Shown one piece after another: positions 1-11,685 of a DNA stretch of 64,000 nt. The position numbers and the translations under genes are program-made. Origin of the DNA: Cyanobium sp. N.Huapi 1H5. GTDB lineage: Bacteria > Cyanobacteriota > Cyanobacteriia > PCC-6307 > Cyanobiaceae. The stretch is taken from assembly GCF_024345535.1 (NCBI RefSeq), contig NZ_JAGQBH010000006.1, positions 62,001-126,000 of the forward strand. Direction: 5' to 3'. How positions within the stretch are numbered: the stretch's first letter is position 1; each line of letters opens with the position of its first letter. A model generated the notes under the pieces. The model was not told the origin of the DNA, ran no database searches, and was given only the letters and a program-made list of their open reading frames with translations.

Positions 1-2786
1 ACGCTGCGGGAAGCCCCCTCGGCCCGCAGGGCCAGATCCAGGCCGATCCCTTCGTCCTTCAGCTCCACCCGCCCCCGCTCCAGCTCCAGCGCCTGCTCCC
101 CCAGACGCCCGTCCACCAGCGCCAGATCGAGGCTGAGCTCGGGGCGGGGGCCCCCCAGCCGGTAGCGCCCCTTGGCGGCCAGGCTGCCGCGCAGGTTGTC
201 CGGCAGCGGGGTGAGCAGGGCCAGCAGGGAGAGGGGCAGGTCGGCGAGGCTGAAGCGGCCGCTGCCGCCGCTGAGGGGTCCCTCCAGGCGCACCTCGAAC
301 GGCTTGCCGGCCAGGGACTGGGCCCGGTCGCCCTGGTTGAACCAGAGGTGGCCGGTGGCCTTGAGGTCGGCCCGGGTGCGGGCGAAGTCCGGGCCGCTGA
401 GCAGCAGATCGGCATCGATCCGGGCCTGCAGCCGATCCAGCCGTTCCGCCCGGCTGGCCCGGCTGGCCGCCTGCTCCCGGGCGGCGACGCGCTCCTCGGC
501 CCGCCCCAGCGCCACCAGCTGGTCGGTGACCGTGCCGGCCATGGTGTCGATCACCAGGCTGCCCAGGTCACTGGCCCGCCCACGGGCCGGGGCCGGCGCC
601 CCGCGCCAGATGGGCCAGGCGTCGTTGAACTGGCGGAACAGCAGGGTGGAGAGCTGGCGCGCTTCGAAGCGGGCCCGGAAGGGACCCTGCCAGCGGCCGG
701 ACACCGTGGCGGCGATCGTGCCCTGGCCCAGGGGCTCGATCACACCCTTGACCTGGTAGCGGCGGTCGTCGTACTGCACATCGGCCTGGATGCGCCGGCC
801 CCCCACCCCCAGGAACTCGGGCGAGAGCAGCTCCACCCGGCCGTCGAAACCCAGCGGCTGCAGCCCCAGCCGGCCGCTGCCGCTGAGGTCCCCCTGCAGG
901 GGACGCAGGCGACGCTGGGGGCCGGTGGCCACCGCCAGACCCCGCAGGGGGAAGGCCCGGGCCAGCCAGCGATAGTTCGCCGGCCGGCCTTCGAGGGTCA
1001 GCACACCACCGTCCCGTTCAATGGCGGCCCGCACCGGCTGCCAGCGGCGGTCGAGCAGGGCCGTGAGACGTCCGTTCGGCGTCGGCGCCGCCATCGTCAG
1101 ATCCAGGGAGCGGTCCCGCAGGCGGCCGCTCCAGGTTTCGCGCAGCAGCAGGGGTCCGGCGCCGGGCTGCTGCAGACGCAGCTGCAGGTCGGGACGCAGC
1201 TCCGCCAGGGGGCCGGCGATCGTGCCCTGTGCATCCAGCTGGCCCTGAAGCGTGGTGCCCAGCAGCGGGTCGAGGCGGGCCAGGGGGTAGTTGCGCAGAT
1301 CCACCCGGGCCAGCAGCGGACCGGCCACCAGGCCCTTGCCCGGCTGGAAGGACAGGGGCATCCGGGCCGTGGCCGTGAGGCGGTCGGCACCGAAGCGCTC
1401 CAGCCGCAGCAGATTGTCGCTCCACACCAGCGCCGCCTGCCAGGGCCCCAGGAGCCGCTGGGAAGCCTGGCCCGTCTCCACCCGCAGGCGCAGCGCCGCC
1501 AGCCGGCCGTCCACCCGCAGGCGACCGGCCAGGGGCTGGCGCGCCCAGACCGGCAGGCGGGAGGCGGCGGCAACGTCGTCGGGATCGAGGAGCCAGCGGG
1601 CCTCCAGGGCCAGGGAGCGGCCGACGCTGCCGCTGGCCCGCACGCTGGAGCCCCCCAGCCGGCCATCGAGCCGGGTGAGGCGCAGCAGGCCCTGCCCCCA
1701 GCTCCCCTGCAGATCGGCCTTGATCGGCTGGCGACCGAGTGGGTGGCGCGGCGGCGGCTGGGCTTCCAGCTGCAGGGCCAGGCGGCGATCGGCGTCGGCC
1801 CTGGCCGTCAGGCGGCCGCCCCAGGGGCCGAACCGCCAGGTGCTGGCGGGCAGGATCAGGGCCCGGTCACGGCAGCTCAGGGGCAGCCGCTCGGCCGTCA
1901 GGGGCGTGGCGCCGGTTCCCAGCTGCCAGCGCACATCCCGCAGCTCCAGGCCCCCCTCGCAGCGGGCCAGGCCCCGCTGGATCCGCAGCGCCACCCGTCC
2001 ATCGGCCTCCCCGGCGAGGCTGCCCCCGGCCCGATCCCCCGCCGGCAGCAGCGGCCGCAGCAGGGCGAGGGGCAGGCGGCGGGCCGTCAGCCGGCCCTGC
2101 CAGAGCTGCTTCTGCCACTGGCCCTCACCGTCCAGCCGCAGGGAGCCGCCGCCCTGGCCGGCGGGGGGCGCCAGGCGCAGGCCCAGGTCGATCTCGCGGC
2201 GGTGCAGGCGCAGGGCCACCTGGCCGGCGAGCTTCAGGTCGAGGGGCAGGGCTGTCGCTCCGGCGCCCCGCACCCGCAGGTCGGCGGGCTGGAGCAGGCC
2301 CAGGCGCAGGTCGATCCTCGGGGGCTCACGGCCCGGGGGGACGGAGCCCAGCACCCAGAACTGGCCGCTGGCGTTGCGGCGCAGCTCGGCGCGGGCCCGC
2401 TCGAGGCCCACATCCAGCACCAGCCCGCGCAGCCCCAGGCTGGCCAGCGGGTCGAGCCGCACCCGCACCCCCTCCACCGCGACCGTGGAGGAATCTCTGC
2501 TGCCGGGCAGGAAGCGGCTGGGGCCGATCCAGAGACCGTCGGGCTTCAGACCCCGGTAGGGGCCCAGGACAAGAGGGCGGCCCATGGCCGTGCCGACCTG
2601 CCGCTCCAGGGTGGGCCGGAAACGGCCATACAGGCCGGCGACGATGCGATCGAACCAGAAGACCCCGACCCCCAGGCCCGTCCCCAGGAAACCGACCACG
2701 AGAAGCCCCTTCCACACACGCCGGCGGGCAGGCAGGGGCCGACTGTCAGGCTTCCATCGCATCCACCGGGGTCGGTCGCCGTCCAT
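1..2786 (-). CDS. TamB/DUF490-like translocation and assembly module protein, 3' end outside window
   Basis: Open minus-strand frame of 928 codons that starts at ATG 2786-2784 and runs off the left edge. Residues 1-25 are basic and are followed by one membrane segment at about 26-46, then a very long Leu/Arg/Gly-rich region that predicts as continuous beta structure and includes patterns such as 'LDPLASLGLRGLVLDVGLER'. This is the plan of TamB-family (DUF490) proteins, which are anchored in the inner membrane and span the periplasm to carry lipid or assist outer-membrane assembly. Cyanobacterial members are usually well over 1,000 residues, so the conserved C-terminal domain should lie outside the window. 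The start is 44 bp from the divergent ycf51 gene. The family call comes from architecture; the diagnostic C-terminus is not visible. Confidence 0.75.
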   Translation of the reverse strand, partial: MDGDRPRWMRWKPDSRPLPARRRVWKGLLVVGFLGTGLGVGVFWFDRIVAGLYGRFRPTLERQVGTAMGRPLVLGPYRGLKPDGLWIGPSRFLPGSRDSSTVAVEGVRVRLDPLASLGLRGLVLDVGLERARAELRRNASGQFWVLGSVPPGREPPRIDLRLGLLQPADLRVRGAGATALPLDLKLAGQVALRLHRREIDLGLRLAPPAGQGGGSLRLDGEGQWQKQLWQGRLTARRLPLALLRPLLPAGDRAGGSLAGEADGRVALRIQRGLARCEGGLELRDVRWQLGTGATPLTAERLPLSCRDRALILPASTWRFGPWGGRLTARADADRRLALQLEAQPPPRHPLGRQPIKADLQGSWGQGLLRLTRLDGRLGGSSVRASGSVGRSLALEARWLLDPDDVAAASRLPVWARQPLAGRLRVDGRLAALRLRVETGQASQRLLGPWQAALVWSDNLLRLERFGADRLTATARMPLSFQPGKGLVAGPLLARVDLRNYPLARLDPLLGTTLQGQLDAQGTIAGPLAELRPDLQLRLQQPGAGPLLLRETWSGRLRDRSLDLTMAAPTPNGRLTALLDRRWQPVRAAIERDGGVLTLEGRPANYRWLARAFPLRGLAVATGPQRRLRPLQGDLSGSGRLGLQPLGFDGRVELLSPEFLGVGGRRIQADVQYDDRRYQVKGVIEPLGQGTIAATVSGRWQGPFRARFEARQLSTLLFRQFNDAWPIWRGAPAPARGRASDLGSLVIDTMAGTVTDQLVALGRAEERVAAREQAASRASRAERLDRLQARIDADLLLSGPDFARTRADLKATGHLWFNQGDRAQSLAGKPFEVRLEGPLSGGSGRFSLADLPLSLLALLTPLPDNLRGSLAAKGRYRLGGPRPELSLDLALVDGRLGEQALELERGRVELKDEGIGLDLALRAEGASRS

Positions 2787-2796
2787 GGGCGGCCGC

Positions 2797-2804
2797 AATA
2801 TAGG
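2797..2804. promoter_or_regulatory. candidate shared -10 region between tamB-like and ycf51
   Basis: The 44-bp divergent gap contains one AT-rich patch in a GC-rich setting. It reads TATAGG (2799-2804) on the plus strand and TATATT (2802-2797) on the minus strand. Both lie at a workable distance from their start codons (ATG 2831 and ATG 2786). No convincing -35 element is visible on either side. This is inference from base composition only. Confidence 0.4.
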
Positions 2805-2830
2805 GGGCTTGTCACGCCTTCCCCAGCCCC

Positions 2831-3295
2831 ATGGCCGCTGATCCGATCCTGCTCGTGGCCGGTACCTGGCTGGGTGCCGCCAGCGGGGTGCTGGCGGTGC
2901 TCACCATCGCCGGATTCGTCGCCCGCTGGGGCATCCGCTTCCGCCTGGTGGGGATCACCAGCTTCACGGTCCTGCTGGCGCTCTCCTGCCTTGCCTTCTC
3001 CGTCAGCTACAACCCGCGGGTGAGCGTGCCGGGGGCGATCCAGGTGCCGGTCGTGTTCGACAACGGCACCGATCTGGTCATCGCCGCCGCGCCGACGAGC
3101 CTCGAGGCCGAGGCGGTGGCCCCCACCCTCGAACAGGTGGCCCGCAACCTGCGCGGCGGTGGCCGCGGCAGCGGCGGCGAGGTGCGGGTGCGGCTGCGCC
3201 GGGTCGAGGCCGTCGAGCCCGGGCTGGCACGGCCCGTGGTGATGGCGGAAACCACCCGCGATCTGGCGGCCCGCAGCCCCGGCGACGCCGCCTGA
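2831..3295 (+). CDS. ycf51: Ycf51 family protein (DUF2518)
   Basis: 154 residues with two N-terminal membrane segments (about 6-30 and 38-57) and a soluble C-terminal half. The layout and size match Ycf51/DUF2518, a family of unknown function found in cyanobacteria and some red-algal plastids. The soluble part includes 'GAIQVPVVFDNGTDLVIAAA' after the second membrane segment and an Arg-rich stretch near 118-130. The gene is divergent from the tamB-like gene and is followed 6 bp later by a DUF4332-like gene. The assignment is by remembered family features and is not certain. Confidence 0.6.
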   Translation: MAADPILLVAGTWLGAASGVLAVLTIAGFVARWGIRFRLVGITSFTVLLALSCLAFSVSYNPRVSVPGAIQVPVVFDNGTDLVIAAAPTSLEAEAVAPTLEQVARNLRGGGRGSGGEVRVRLRRVEAVEPGLARPVVMAETTRDLAARSPGDAA

Positions 3296-3301
3296 GCCCC
3301 G

Positions 3302-3703
3302 GTGACCCACCCCTTCCGGCCAGCGCCCCACCTGCGGCGGGAGGAGCAGCGCCTGCGCCGGGCGGGCATCGACAGCTGGGACGAGGTGGCTGGCCTCGAT
3401 GACGCCCGTCTGCGCGATCTGGCCGCCTCCGGCGAGGCCAGCGAGGCCCGCCTGATCCGGCTGCGCGGCCAGGCCCGGCTGGTGAGCGCGGTGGGGCTCG
3501 CGCCGGAGGAGGCGGCCCTGCTGCTCCACGGGGGCATCGCCAGCCCCGCCGGACTCGCCGCCGCCGATCCCCAGCAGCTGCTGGTGCAGCTGGGCCGGCT
3601 GCAGCGGCGTCTCACCGGCTCGGCCGTCCCCACGGTCGATCTGCCCCTGGTCCTGGCCTGGATCCGCCGGGCCCGTCAGGCCTCCGGTCGCTCCCCGAAC
3701 TGA
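3302..3703 (+). CDS. Helix-hairpin-helix protein resembling DUF4332
   Basis: 133-residue soluble protein starting at GTG 3302, only 6 bp after the ycf51 stop, so probably cotranscribed with it. It is Arg/Leu/Ala-rich and alpha-helical. Repeated patterns such as 'LRRAGIDSWDEVAGLDDARL' and 'LAAADPQQLL' look like tandem helix-hairpin-helix units, as in DUF4332 proteins of cyanobacteria. That family is presumed to bind nucleic acid, but no function is established. No membrane segment or signal peptide is present. Confidence 0.55.
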   Translation: MTHPFRPAPHLRREEQRLRRAGIDSWDEVAGLDDARLRDLAASGEASEARLIRLRGQARLVSAVGLAPEEAALLLHGGIASPAGLAAADPQQLLVQLGRLQRRLTGSAVPTVDLPLVLAWIRRARQASGRSPN

Positions 3704-3766
3704 CCCTCCACTCCTGCGCCGCCCCGGCACGGGTGACTGGAATGGGGGAAACGGACGGAGGCAGTG

Positions 3767-4141
3767 ATGCCCCGAACAACCCGCCTTTCTCCCCCCAGAG
3801 CCACGAACCACCCCCTTCGCGACGATCGCCGCCACAGCCTGATCACCCGCTCGAGCACCCGTCTTCGCCGCTGCTTCACCGCCCTTCTCGGCGTCGCCTG
3901 CCTGGGCGCCGTGGCGGTGCCCAGCGTGCGGGCCCAGTCCGCGCTGCTGGAGTCGGTGAAGCAGAACCCTGCCCTGGCCCAGAGCCTCTGCCAGCAGTTC
4001 CGCCAGCTGAACGCCCAGGGCGTCTCGGCCACCTCCCAGGCATCGATCGCCAGCCTGGCCAGCAGCCGCGGCCTGAGCCCCATGGATGCGGAGGTGCTGG
4101 CCACCTATGTGATCGGCCTGCACTGCTCCACGGTGTTCTGA
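3767..4141 (+). CDS. Small secreted protein of unknown function
   Basis: 124 residues from ATG 3767, with GGAGG at 3757-3761 giving 5 bp spacing; the GTG immediately before it is less likely. An unusually long basic N-region of about 36 residues precedes a hydrophobic core (37-50) and a likely cleavage site after 'SVRA' (about residue 56). The mature part is about 68 residues, helical, with two cysteines ('SLCQQF' and 'GLHCST'). I do not recognise the family. It is followed 5 bp later by the hydrolase gene. Confidence 0.6.
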   Translation: MPRTTRLSPPRATNHPLRDDRRHSLITRSSTRLRRCFTALLGVACLGAVAVPSVRAQSALLESVKQNPALAQSLCQQFRQLNAQGVSATSQASIASLASSRGLSPMDAEVLATYVIGLHCSTVF

Positions 4142-4146
4142 TTCCC

Positions 4147-5850
4147 GTGGTCCGGGCCCAAGACGCCACCCTGCTGCTGGCGGATGGGGTCCGGCTGGTG
4201 AGCCGCGTCTGGTATCCCGACGGGGAGGGCCCCTGGCCGGTGCTGGTGATGCGCCAGCCCTACGGGCGGGCGATCGCCTCCACCGTCACCTACGCCCACC
4301 CCAGCTGGTACGCCGGCCACGGGTTTCTGGTGGTGGTGCAGGACGTGCGGGGCCGCGGTGGATCGGAGGGCGACTTCGGCGGCTTCGCCCAGGAGGCGGC
4401 CGATGGGGCCGCCACGATCCGTTGGGCCCGGACCCTTGAGGGCAGCAACGGCCGGGTGGGCACCTACGGCTTCTCCTACCAGGGCCTGACCCAGCTGCTC
4501 AACACGGGCGACGAGGCCGAAGCCGAGGCGAACGGTGGGGCGAACGGTGGGGCGAACGACGACCCGTCCCTGCCGGACTGCCTGGCCCCGGCCATGTGCG
4601 GCCTCGACGAGCGCCTCCACTGGGCAAGCGAGGGGGGAGCCCACTGGTGGGCCCTGGGCCTGGGCTGGGCCCTGCAGCTGGCGGCGGAGGGCTGTCGGCG
4701 CCGGGGCGACGCGGCCGGCTGGCGCCAGATCCGCCGCAGCCTCCAGCACGGAGACTTCACCGAGGAGGGGCTGGCCCTGCTGGAACGCCACGATCCCGGC
4801 GGCATGGGCCTGGCCTGGCTGCGGCGCGACCCCGCCGGCCCGGAGGGTTGGACCGTGCACCCCGTGGCGGCGGCCCTGCTGCGGCGCCCCCTGCTGCTGA
4901 TCGGCGGCTGGCACGATCCCCATCTGAGGGGGGTGCTCGACCTCTGGCAGCGGGCCCGCAGCGCCGGCGGCGACCCCCGGCTGGTGATCGGCGCCTGGAG
5001 CCATCTCGACTGGCGCGGAGGGCTCGACCACGAGCTGCTGGCCTTCTTCTGCCGCCATCTGCAGGATCCGCTGCCCCGCCAGGGCCCGGAGGAGCCCGCC
5101 GCCCCCGGAGCGGCCGCGCCGGCCGCCATCCGCCTGCAGTGCGCCGCCACGGCCGCCTGGCACAGCCTGAGCCCGGCGGCGGCCGCCAGCCCCGCGGCGT
5201 CGGCGGCCGCCGGCTGGTCGCTCCACTCCGGCGGCCTGGCGGCGATCCGCTGCGATGAGGGGGAGCTGCGGCCCCTGGCCGATACGGCCGGCGGCACCGC
5301 AGGAGGTGCGGCCGCGGGCGGCACGGTGGTGATCGTCCACGACCCCTGGCGGCCGGTGCCGGGCCGGGGCGGCCACCTGGGCCCCGAACCGGGGCCGGTG
5401 GATCGGGCCGATCTCGACCGGCGCGGCGACGTGGCCTGTTTCAGCACCGCCCCATTGCCGGAGGACCTCTGGCTGCTGGGCACCTTCCGCCTGCGGCTGC
5501 GGGTGAGCGCCGACCAGCCCAGCTTCGATCTCTGCGCCGCCCTTTCCGAGGTGACGCCGGACGGGGTCGCCGTGCGCCAGCTGAGCACCGGCCTGGCCCG
5601 CTTCGGGCCCGTGGCGGCGGCCGGCGACGGGCCCCGCACCCTGACCCTGCAGCCCCTGGCCACGCTGGTGCAGGCCGGCCAGCGGCTGCGGCTGTCCCTG
5701 GCGGCGGCGGCCTGGCCCCAGATCGCCGTCAACCCCGGCGACGGCAGCCTGCCGGCCGGGGGCAGCGGCAGCGGGCACCGGGTGATCAGCCTGACGCTGG
5801 AGCTGGAAGGCGCCCACCTGGGCCTGGAGCCCCTGATTCGGGCAAACTGA
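4147..5850 (+). CDS. CocE/NonD family serine hydrolase (X-Pro dipeptidyl-peptidase S15 fold)
   Basis: 567 residues from GTG 4147, chosen because it follows the previous stop directly and matches the usual N-terminus of the family. An N-terminal alpha/beta-hydrolase domain carries 'QDVRGRGGSEG' (about 65-75) and the nucleophile elbow 'GTYGFSYQG' with Ser110. The Asp and His of the triad are probably in 'GGWHDPHLRG' and 'GAWSHLDW'. The C-terminal half has the jelly-roll pattern of S15/CocE proteins. Members hydrolyse acyl or peptide esters, and the substrate here cannot be read from sequence. A short Ala-Asn-Gly-Gly repeat at about nt 4530-4558 interrupts the cap region. Length is normal for the family. 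Confidence 0.85.
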   Translation: MVRAQDATLLLADGVRLVSRVWYPDGEGPWPVLVMRQPYGRAIASTVTYAHPSWYAGHGFLVVVQDVRGRGGSEGDFGGFAQEAADGAATIRWARTLEGSNGRVGTYGFSYQGLTQLLNTGDEAEAEANGGANGGANDDPSLPDCLAPAMCGLDERLHWASEGGAHWWALGLGWALQLAAEGCRRRGDAAGWRQIRRSLQHGDFTEEGLALLERHDPGGMGLAWLRRDPAGPEGWTVHPVAAALLRRPLLLIGGWHDPHLRGVLDLWQRARSAGGDPRLVIGAWSHLDWRGGLDHELLAFFCRHLQDPLPRQGPEEPAAPGAAAPAAIRLQCAATAAWHSLSPAAAASPAASAAAGWSLHSGGLAAIRCDEGELRPLADTAGGTAGGAAAGGTVVIVHDPWRPVPGRGGHLGPEPGPVDRADLDRRGDVACFSTAPLPEDLWLLGTFRLRLRVSADQPSFDLCAALSEVTPDGVAVRQLSTGLARFGPVAAAGDGPRTLTLQPLATLVQAGQRLRLSLAAAAWPQIAVNPGDGSLPAGGSGSGHRVISLTLELEGAHLGLEPLIRAN

Positions 5851-5872
5851 GCCGACCCGAACCCCGCCGCCC

Positions 5873-6643
5873 ATGCCGCGTCCCCAACCGCGCCGAGCCC
5901 TGATCGGCCTGATGTTGCTGCTGGGCAGCCAGGCCCTGCTGGCACCGGGCGGGGCGTGGGCCCAGGCCGACCCGGCGCCGGCCACCAGCGGCCAGCCCAG
6001 CGCGGCCCTGAGCGAGGCCCAGGCACGGGCGGCGGCCGAGCGGATCCTGACCACGATCCGCAACGGCGACGCCCAGGCGCGCTTCAACCAGTTCTCCCCG
6101 GCCCTGCAGAGCGTCAGCAGTCCCCGCATGGTGGCCGAAACCATGAAGACCCAGCCGAAGCTGCTGCGCTGGGCCATCCGCAGCATCCAGCCCGGCTTCG
6201 ACTCGAGCACGGTCGAGGCCACCCTGTTCACCAGCGCCGGTGAGCGCGACCTGCTGATGGTGATCGACGGCCAGGGCCGCATCGACGGCTACCACTTCAA
6301 CGTCACCGACCAGCCGGCCGAGAAGGTGGTGCGTGACTTCATCACCGCCCTCTCCAGCGGCCACTTCATCTCCGCCAGCAGCTTCCTCTCGCCACTGATG
6401 CAGGAGCAGATCCCCCAGGGCCAGCTGCAGCAGAAATGGCTCAATCTGCAGCGCATCACCGGCAATTTCGTCCGGGTGAAGCGCATCAACCGCGCCGAGA
6501 GTACGCCGGAGATGCGTCTGGTGATCGTCAACACCGAGTTCAACCGCCTCACCGACAACCTCTTCGTCACCCTGGATTCCGAGAACCGGATCATCGGCGT
6601 GGATTTCCCCACCGATCCGGCTCCTCCGTCGCCGCCGCGCTGA
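5873..6643 (+). CDS. Secreted protein with tandem DUF3887-like domains
   Basis: 256 residues with a clear signal peptide (hydrophobic core 10-24, likely cleavage after 'AWA', about residue 30). A short Pro/Ala-rich linker is followed by two related alpha/beta units of about 90 residues, beginning near 'AAAERILTTIRNGDAQARFN' and 'VVRDFITALSSGHFISASSF'. This resembles DUF3887, a small NTF2-like fold, present twice. Function is unknown; a periplasmic location is inferred from the signal peptide. It lies 22 bp after the hydrolase gene and may share its transcript. Confidence 0.6.
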   Translation: MPRPQPRRALIGLMLLLGSQALLAPGGAWAQADPAPATSGQPSAALSEAQARAAAERILTTIRNGDAQARFNQFSPALQSVSSPRMVAETMKTQPKLLRWAIRSIQPGFDSSTVEATLFTSAGERDLLMVIDGQGRIDGYHFNVTDQPAEKVVRDFITALSSGHFISASSFLSPLMQEQIPQGQLQQKWLNLQRITGNFVRVKRINRAESTPEMRLVIVNTEFNRLTDNLFVTLDSENRIIGVDFPTDPAPPSPPR

Positions 6644-6662
6644 GCCGGCCCTCCCACCGACG

Positions 6663-6668
6663 TAAGCT
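6663..6668 (+). promoter_or_regulatory. candidate -10 element before glgB
   Basis: TAAGCT at 6663-6668 is the best -10-like hexamer between the DUF3887-like gene and glgB. Initiation about 7 bp downstream would leave almost no leader before ATG 6677 and would favour the in-frame ATG at 6695. There is no recognisable -35. Confidence 0.3.
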
Positions 6669-6676
6669 CCCGGCGC

Positions 6677-8989
<2,313 letters not shown>

Positions 8990-9052
8990 GCGCTCCGGGG
9001 CCGCCCATGCCACGACTGGTGACAGGAGCGGCCGCAGGCCGGGGGTGCTCGG

Positions 9053-9059
9053 TTAGGTT
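9053..9059 (+). promoter_or_regulatory. candidate -10 element for hemE
   Basis: TTAGGTT at 9053-9059, 27 bp before the hemE ATG at 9086, is the only AT-enriched hexamer in the glgB-hemE gap. No -35 is evident. The support is positional only. Confidence 0.35.
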
Positions 9060-9085
9060 TCGCCGTTGACCTCCCGACCGGCCCC

Positions 9086-10144
9086 ATGAGCGAATCCGCC
9101 CCCCTGCTGCTGCGCGCCGCCCGAGGTGAGCAGGTGGAGCGGCCTCCGGTCTGGATGATGCGCCAGGCGGGCCGGTACATGAAGGTGTACCGCGACCTGC
9201 GCGATCGCCATCCCGGATTCCGCGAGCGCTCCGAGAACCCTGATCTCTCCTACGAGATCTCGATGCAGCCCTTCCACGCCTTCCGTCCCGACGGCGTGAT
9301 CCTCTTCTCCGACATCCTCACGCCCCTGCCGGGCATGGGCATCGACTTCGACATCATCGAGAGCCGCGGGCCGATCATCGAGCCCGCCATCCGCAGCCAG
9401 GCCCAGGTGGATGCGCTGCGGCCCCTCGATCCGGCCGAGGCCCTGCCCTTCGTGGGCGAGGTGCTGGGGCGGCTGCGGGCCGACGTGGGCAACGCCGCGG
9501 CGGTGCTCGGCTTCGTCGGCGCGCCCTGGACCCTTGCCGCCTATGCGGTGGAGGGCAAGAGCTCCAAGACCTATTCGGTGATCAAGGCGATGGCCTTCCA
9601 GGAGCCCGCCCTGCTGCACCAGCTGCTGGGCCACCTGGCCGATTCGATCGCCACCTACGTCCGCTACCAGATCGACAGCGGCGCCCAGGTGGTGCAGCTG
9701 TTCGATTCGTGGGCGGGGCAGCTGAGCCCGATCGACTACGACGTGTTCGCGGCCCCTTACCAGAAGCGGGTGATCGACCAGGTGAAGGCCACCCACCCCG
9801 ACACCCCCCTGATCCTCTACATCTCCGGCAGCGCCGGCGTGCTGGAGCGCATGGCCGCCACCGGGGTGGACTTCATCTCCCTCGACTGGACCGTGGACAT
9901 GGCCGACGGCTGCGCCCGCCTGCCCCAGCACCTGGGCGTGCAGGGCAACGTGGATCCCGGCCTCCTGTTCGGCACCCCCGAGGCGATCCGCGAGCGGATC
10001 CTCGACACGGTGCGCAAGGCCCGCGGCCGTCGCCACATCCTCAACCTGGGCCACGGCATCCTGCCCGGCACCCCTGAGGACAACGCCCGCGTCTTCTTCG
10101 AGACCGGCAAAGCCGTCAACGAGCTGCTGGGGGCCGCTGTTTGA
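9086..10144 (+). CDS. hemE: Uroporphyrinogen III decarboxylase
   Basis: 352 residues, the usual length. It removes four acetate carboxyls from uroporphyrinogen III to give coproporphyrinogen III in the trunk of heme and chlorophyll synthesis. The signature 'RQAGRY' is at 26-31 and the catalytic Asp is Asp76 in 'ILFSDIL'. The C-terminal signature '[16 protein letters not shown]' is intact. Its TGA overlaps the TTG start of the SDR gene as TTGA, so the two are probably translationally coupled. Confidence 0.97.
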   Translation: MSESAPLLLRAARGEQVERPPVWMMRQAGRYMKVYRDLRDRHPGFRERSENPDLSYEISMQPFHAFRPDGVILFSDILTPLPGMGIDFDIIESRGPIIEPAIRSQAQVDALRPLDPAEALPFVGEVLGRLRADVGNAAAVLGFVGAPWTLAAYAVEGKSSKTYSVIKAMAFQEPALLHQLLGHLADSIATYVRYQIDSGAQVVQLFDSWAGQLSPIDYDVFAAPYQKRVIDQVKATHPDTPLILYISGSAGVLERMAATGVDFISLDWTVDMADGCARLPQHLGVQGNVDPGLLFGTPEAIRERILDTVRKARGRRHILNLGHGILPGTPEDNARVFFETGKAVNELLGAAV

Positions 10145-11151
10145 GCGCCCCCACCTCCGGGCCCCAGCGGATCCTGATCACCGGCGCCAGCGGCTGCGTC
10201 GGCCAGTACATCGCTGAAAACCTGCTGGCCAACAGCGACGCCCACCTGCTGCTGCTGCTGCGGGATCCCGCCAAGCTCAGCGCCGTCCCCGCTGACCACC
10301 CCCGCATCACCCTGCTGGTGGGCGACCTGCGGGAGCTCGGTCCCCACGCCGCCGCCATCGCCAGCGCCGACCGGATCATCCACACCGCCACCGCCTGGGG
10401 GGATCCCGAGCGGGCCCAGGCGGTGAACGTGGTGGCCGTGAAGGAGCTGCTGCGGCTCACCGACCCGGATCGCCTGCAGCAGGTGATCTACTTCTCCACC
10501 GCCAGCATCCTCGACCGACGGCTGCAGCTGCTCCCCGAAGCGATGGCCTACGGCACCGAGTACATCCAGACCAAGGCCACCTGCCTGCAGGACCTGGAGC
10601 GCCACCCCCTGGCGCCGAGGATCGTGGCCGTGTTCCCCACCCTGGTGTTCGGCGGCGCGGTGGCCGGCGCCGACCCCCACCCCACCAGCTACCTGACCGC
10701 CGGGCTCAAGGAGGCCTTCGGCTGGCTGTGGCTGGCCCGCTGGCTGCGCACCGACGCCAGCTTCCACTTCATCCATGCCGCCGACATCGCCACGGTCTGC
10801 GCCCACCTGGCCACCACCCCCCACGGGCCCAACCCGGAGCCGGGCCAGGGGTCGGTGCGGCGGCTGGTGCTCGGCCAGGCGCCGATCACGATCAACGGCG
10901 CCGTCGCCTCCCTGTGCCGCTGGCGGCGGGTGTGGGTGCCCCCGATCGGCATCGACCTGCGCGGCTGGCTGATCGAGGGGCTGATCAAGCTGCTGAGCAT
11001 CGAGGTGAATGCCTGGGATCGGTTCTCGATCCGCCAGCGCCACTTCGTGCACCAGCCGGTGAGCCCGCCCGAGCGCTTCGGCCTGGTGAGCTTCGCCCCG
11101 AGCCTCGAGGCGGTGCTGGAGACGGCGGGGGTGCCGCACCGGGGCCGGTGA
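10141..11151 (+). CDS. NAD(P)-dependent epimerase/dehydratase-like SDR protein
   Basis: 336 residues from TTG 10141, which shares TTGA with the hemE stop. The extended SDR fold is supported by the dinucleotide-binding 'GASGCVG' (15-21), 'GDLREL', 'FSTASILD' and a tyrosine-lysine pair in 'YGTEYIQTK'. The C-terminal substrate domain is less conserved. Conserved linkage to hemE does not by itself show a role in tetrapyrrole synthesis; atypical SDRs of cyanobacteria act on diverse lipids, sugars or pigments. The substrate is unknown. Confidence 0.8.
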   Translation: MSAPTSGPQRILITGASGCVGQYIAENLLANSDAHLLLLLRDPAKLSAVPADHPRITLLVGDLRELGPHAAAIASADRIIHTATAWGDPERAQAVNVVAVKELLRLTDPDRLQQVIYFSTASILDRRLQLLPEAMAYGTEYIQTKATCLQDLERHPLAPRIVAVFPTLVFGGAVAGADPHPTSYLTAGLKEAFGWLWLARWLRTDASFHFIHAADIATVCAHLATTPHGPNPEPGQGSVRRLVLGQAPITINGAVASLCRWRRVWVPPIGIDLRGWLIEGLIKLLSIEVNAWDRFSIRQRHFVHQPVSPPERFGLVSFAPSLEAVLETAGVPHRGR

Positions 11152-11198
11152 ATTGTTGCGAATGTGTCGGAGGCCCCCACCGGGGGGCGGCCATTGCC

Positions 11199-11204
11199 TA
11201 ATTT
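11199..11204 (+). promoter_or_regulatory. candidate -10 element for petJ
   Basis: TAATTT at 11199-11204 is a good -10 match 46 bp before ATG 11250, in a local AT-rich patch. A 6-bp G/C stem (11173-11188) occupies the place where a -35 would lie. That suggests activator-dependent initiation, consistent with metal-regulated petJ genes in other cyanobacteria, but no binding site can be named here. Confidence 0.45.
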
Positions 11205-11249
11205 GTGCCCGTTGCAAGTGCCTTCAGGCACCTTCCGTTGCACCCTCCC

Positions 11250-11591
11250 ATGCGTCGTCTTCTTTCCCTGTTCGCTCTCTGCCTGGCGCTGGTGCTGGGT
11301 GCCGCCCCGAGCTTCGCCGCCGATGCGGCCCATGGCGGCCAGATCTTCTCCGCCAACTGCGCCGCCTGCCACATGGGCGGCGGCAATGTGGTCAACGCCG
11401 AGCGCACCCTCAAGGCCGATGCCCTGGCCTCTTACCTGGCCAACTACGACGCCGGCCACGAGGCCGCCATCGCCTACCAGGTGACCAACGGCAAGAACGC
11501 CATGCCCGCCTTCGGCGGCAAGCTCAGCGAGGGTGACATCGCTGACGTGGCGGCCTACGTCGAGGACATGGCCTCCAAGGGCTGGGCCTGA
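11250..11591 (+). CDS. petJ: Cytochrome c6 precursor
   Basis: 113 residues; the soluble lumenal electron carrier from cytochrome b6f to photosystem I, alternative to plastocyanin. The signal peptide covers 1-23, with cleavage near '[10 protein letters not shown]'. The heme-binding motif is Cys37-Ala-Ala-Cys40-His41 and the distal axial ligand is Met85 in 'NAMPAFGG'. The mature size of about 89 residues is typical. The in-frame ORF begins earlier, but ATG 11250 gives a standard signal peptide. A strong terminator follows at 11656. Confidence 0.96.
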   Translation: MRRLLSLFALCLALVLGAAPSFAADAAHGGQIFSANCAACHMGGGNVVNAERTLKADALASYLANYDAGHEAAIAYQVTNGKNAMPAFGGKLSEGDIADVAAYVEDMASKGWA

Positions 11592-11655
11592 TCCCAGGCT
11601 GGGCCTGGTCCCGCCGCACCCTCTGATTCATTGACGGCGACTCCAGCCGTCCTCT

Positions 11656-11679
11656 GCCCCGGCCCTGCCGGGGCTTTTT
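11656..11679 (+). terminator. Rho-independent terminator after petJ
   Basis: A perfect 8-bp stem GCCCCGGC/GCCGGGGC with a 3-nt loop (CCT) is followed directly by five T residues. It lies 65 bp after the petJ stop and just before the convergent small gene. This is the clearest intrinsic terminator in the window. Confidence 0.85.
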
Positions 11680-11685
11680 CATGGC

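Noticed and set aside
348-3023. 891-codon plus-strand ORF opposite the tamB-like gene
   Set aside because: Shadow frame of high-GC coding DNA: Gln/Pro/Gly-rich, no domain, and it contradicts the clear TamB-like reading on the other strand.
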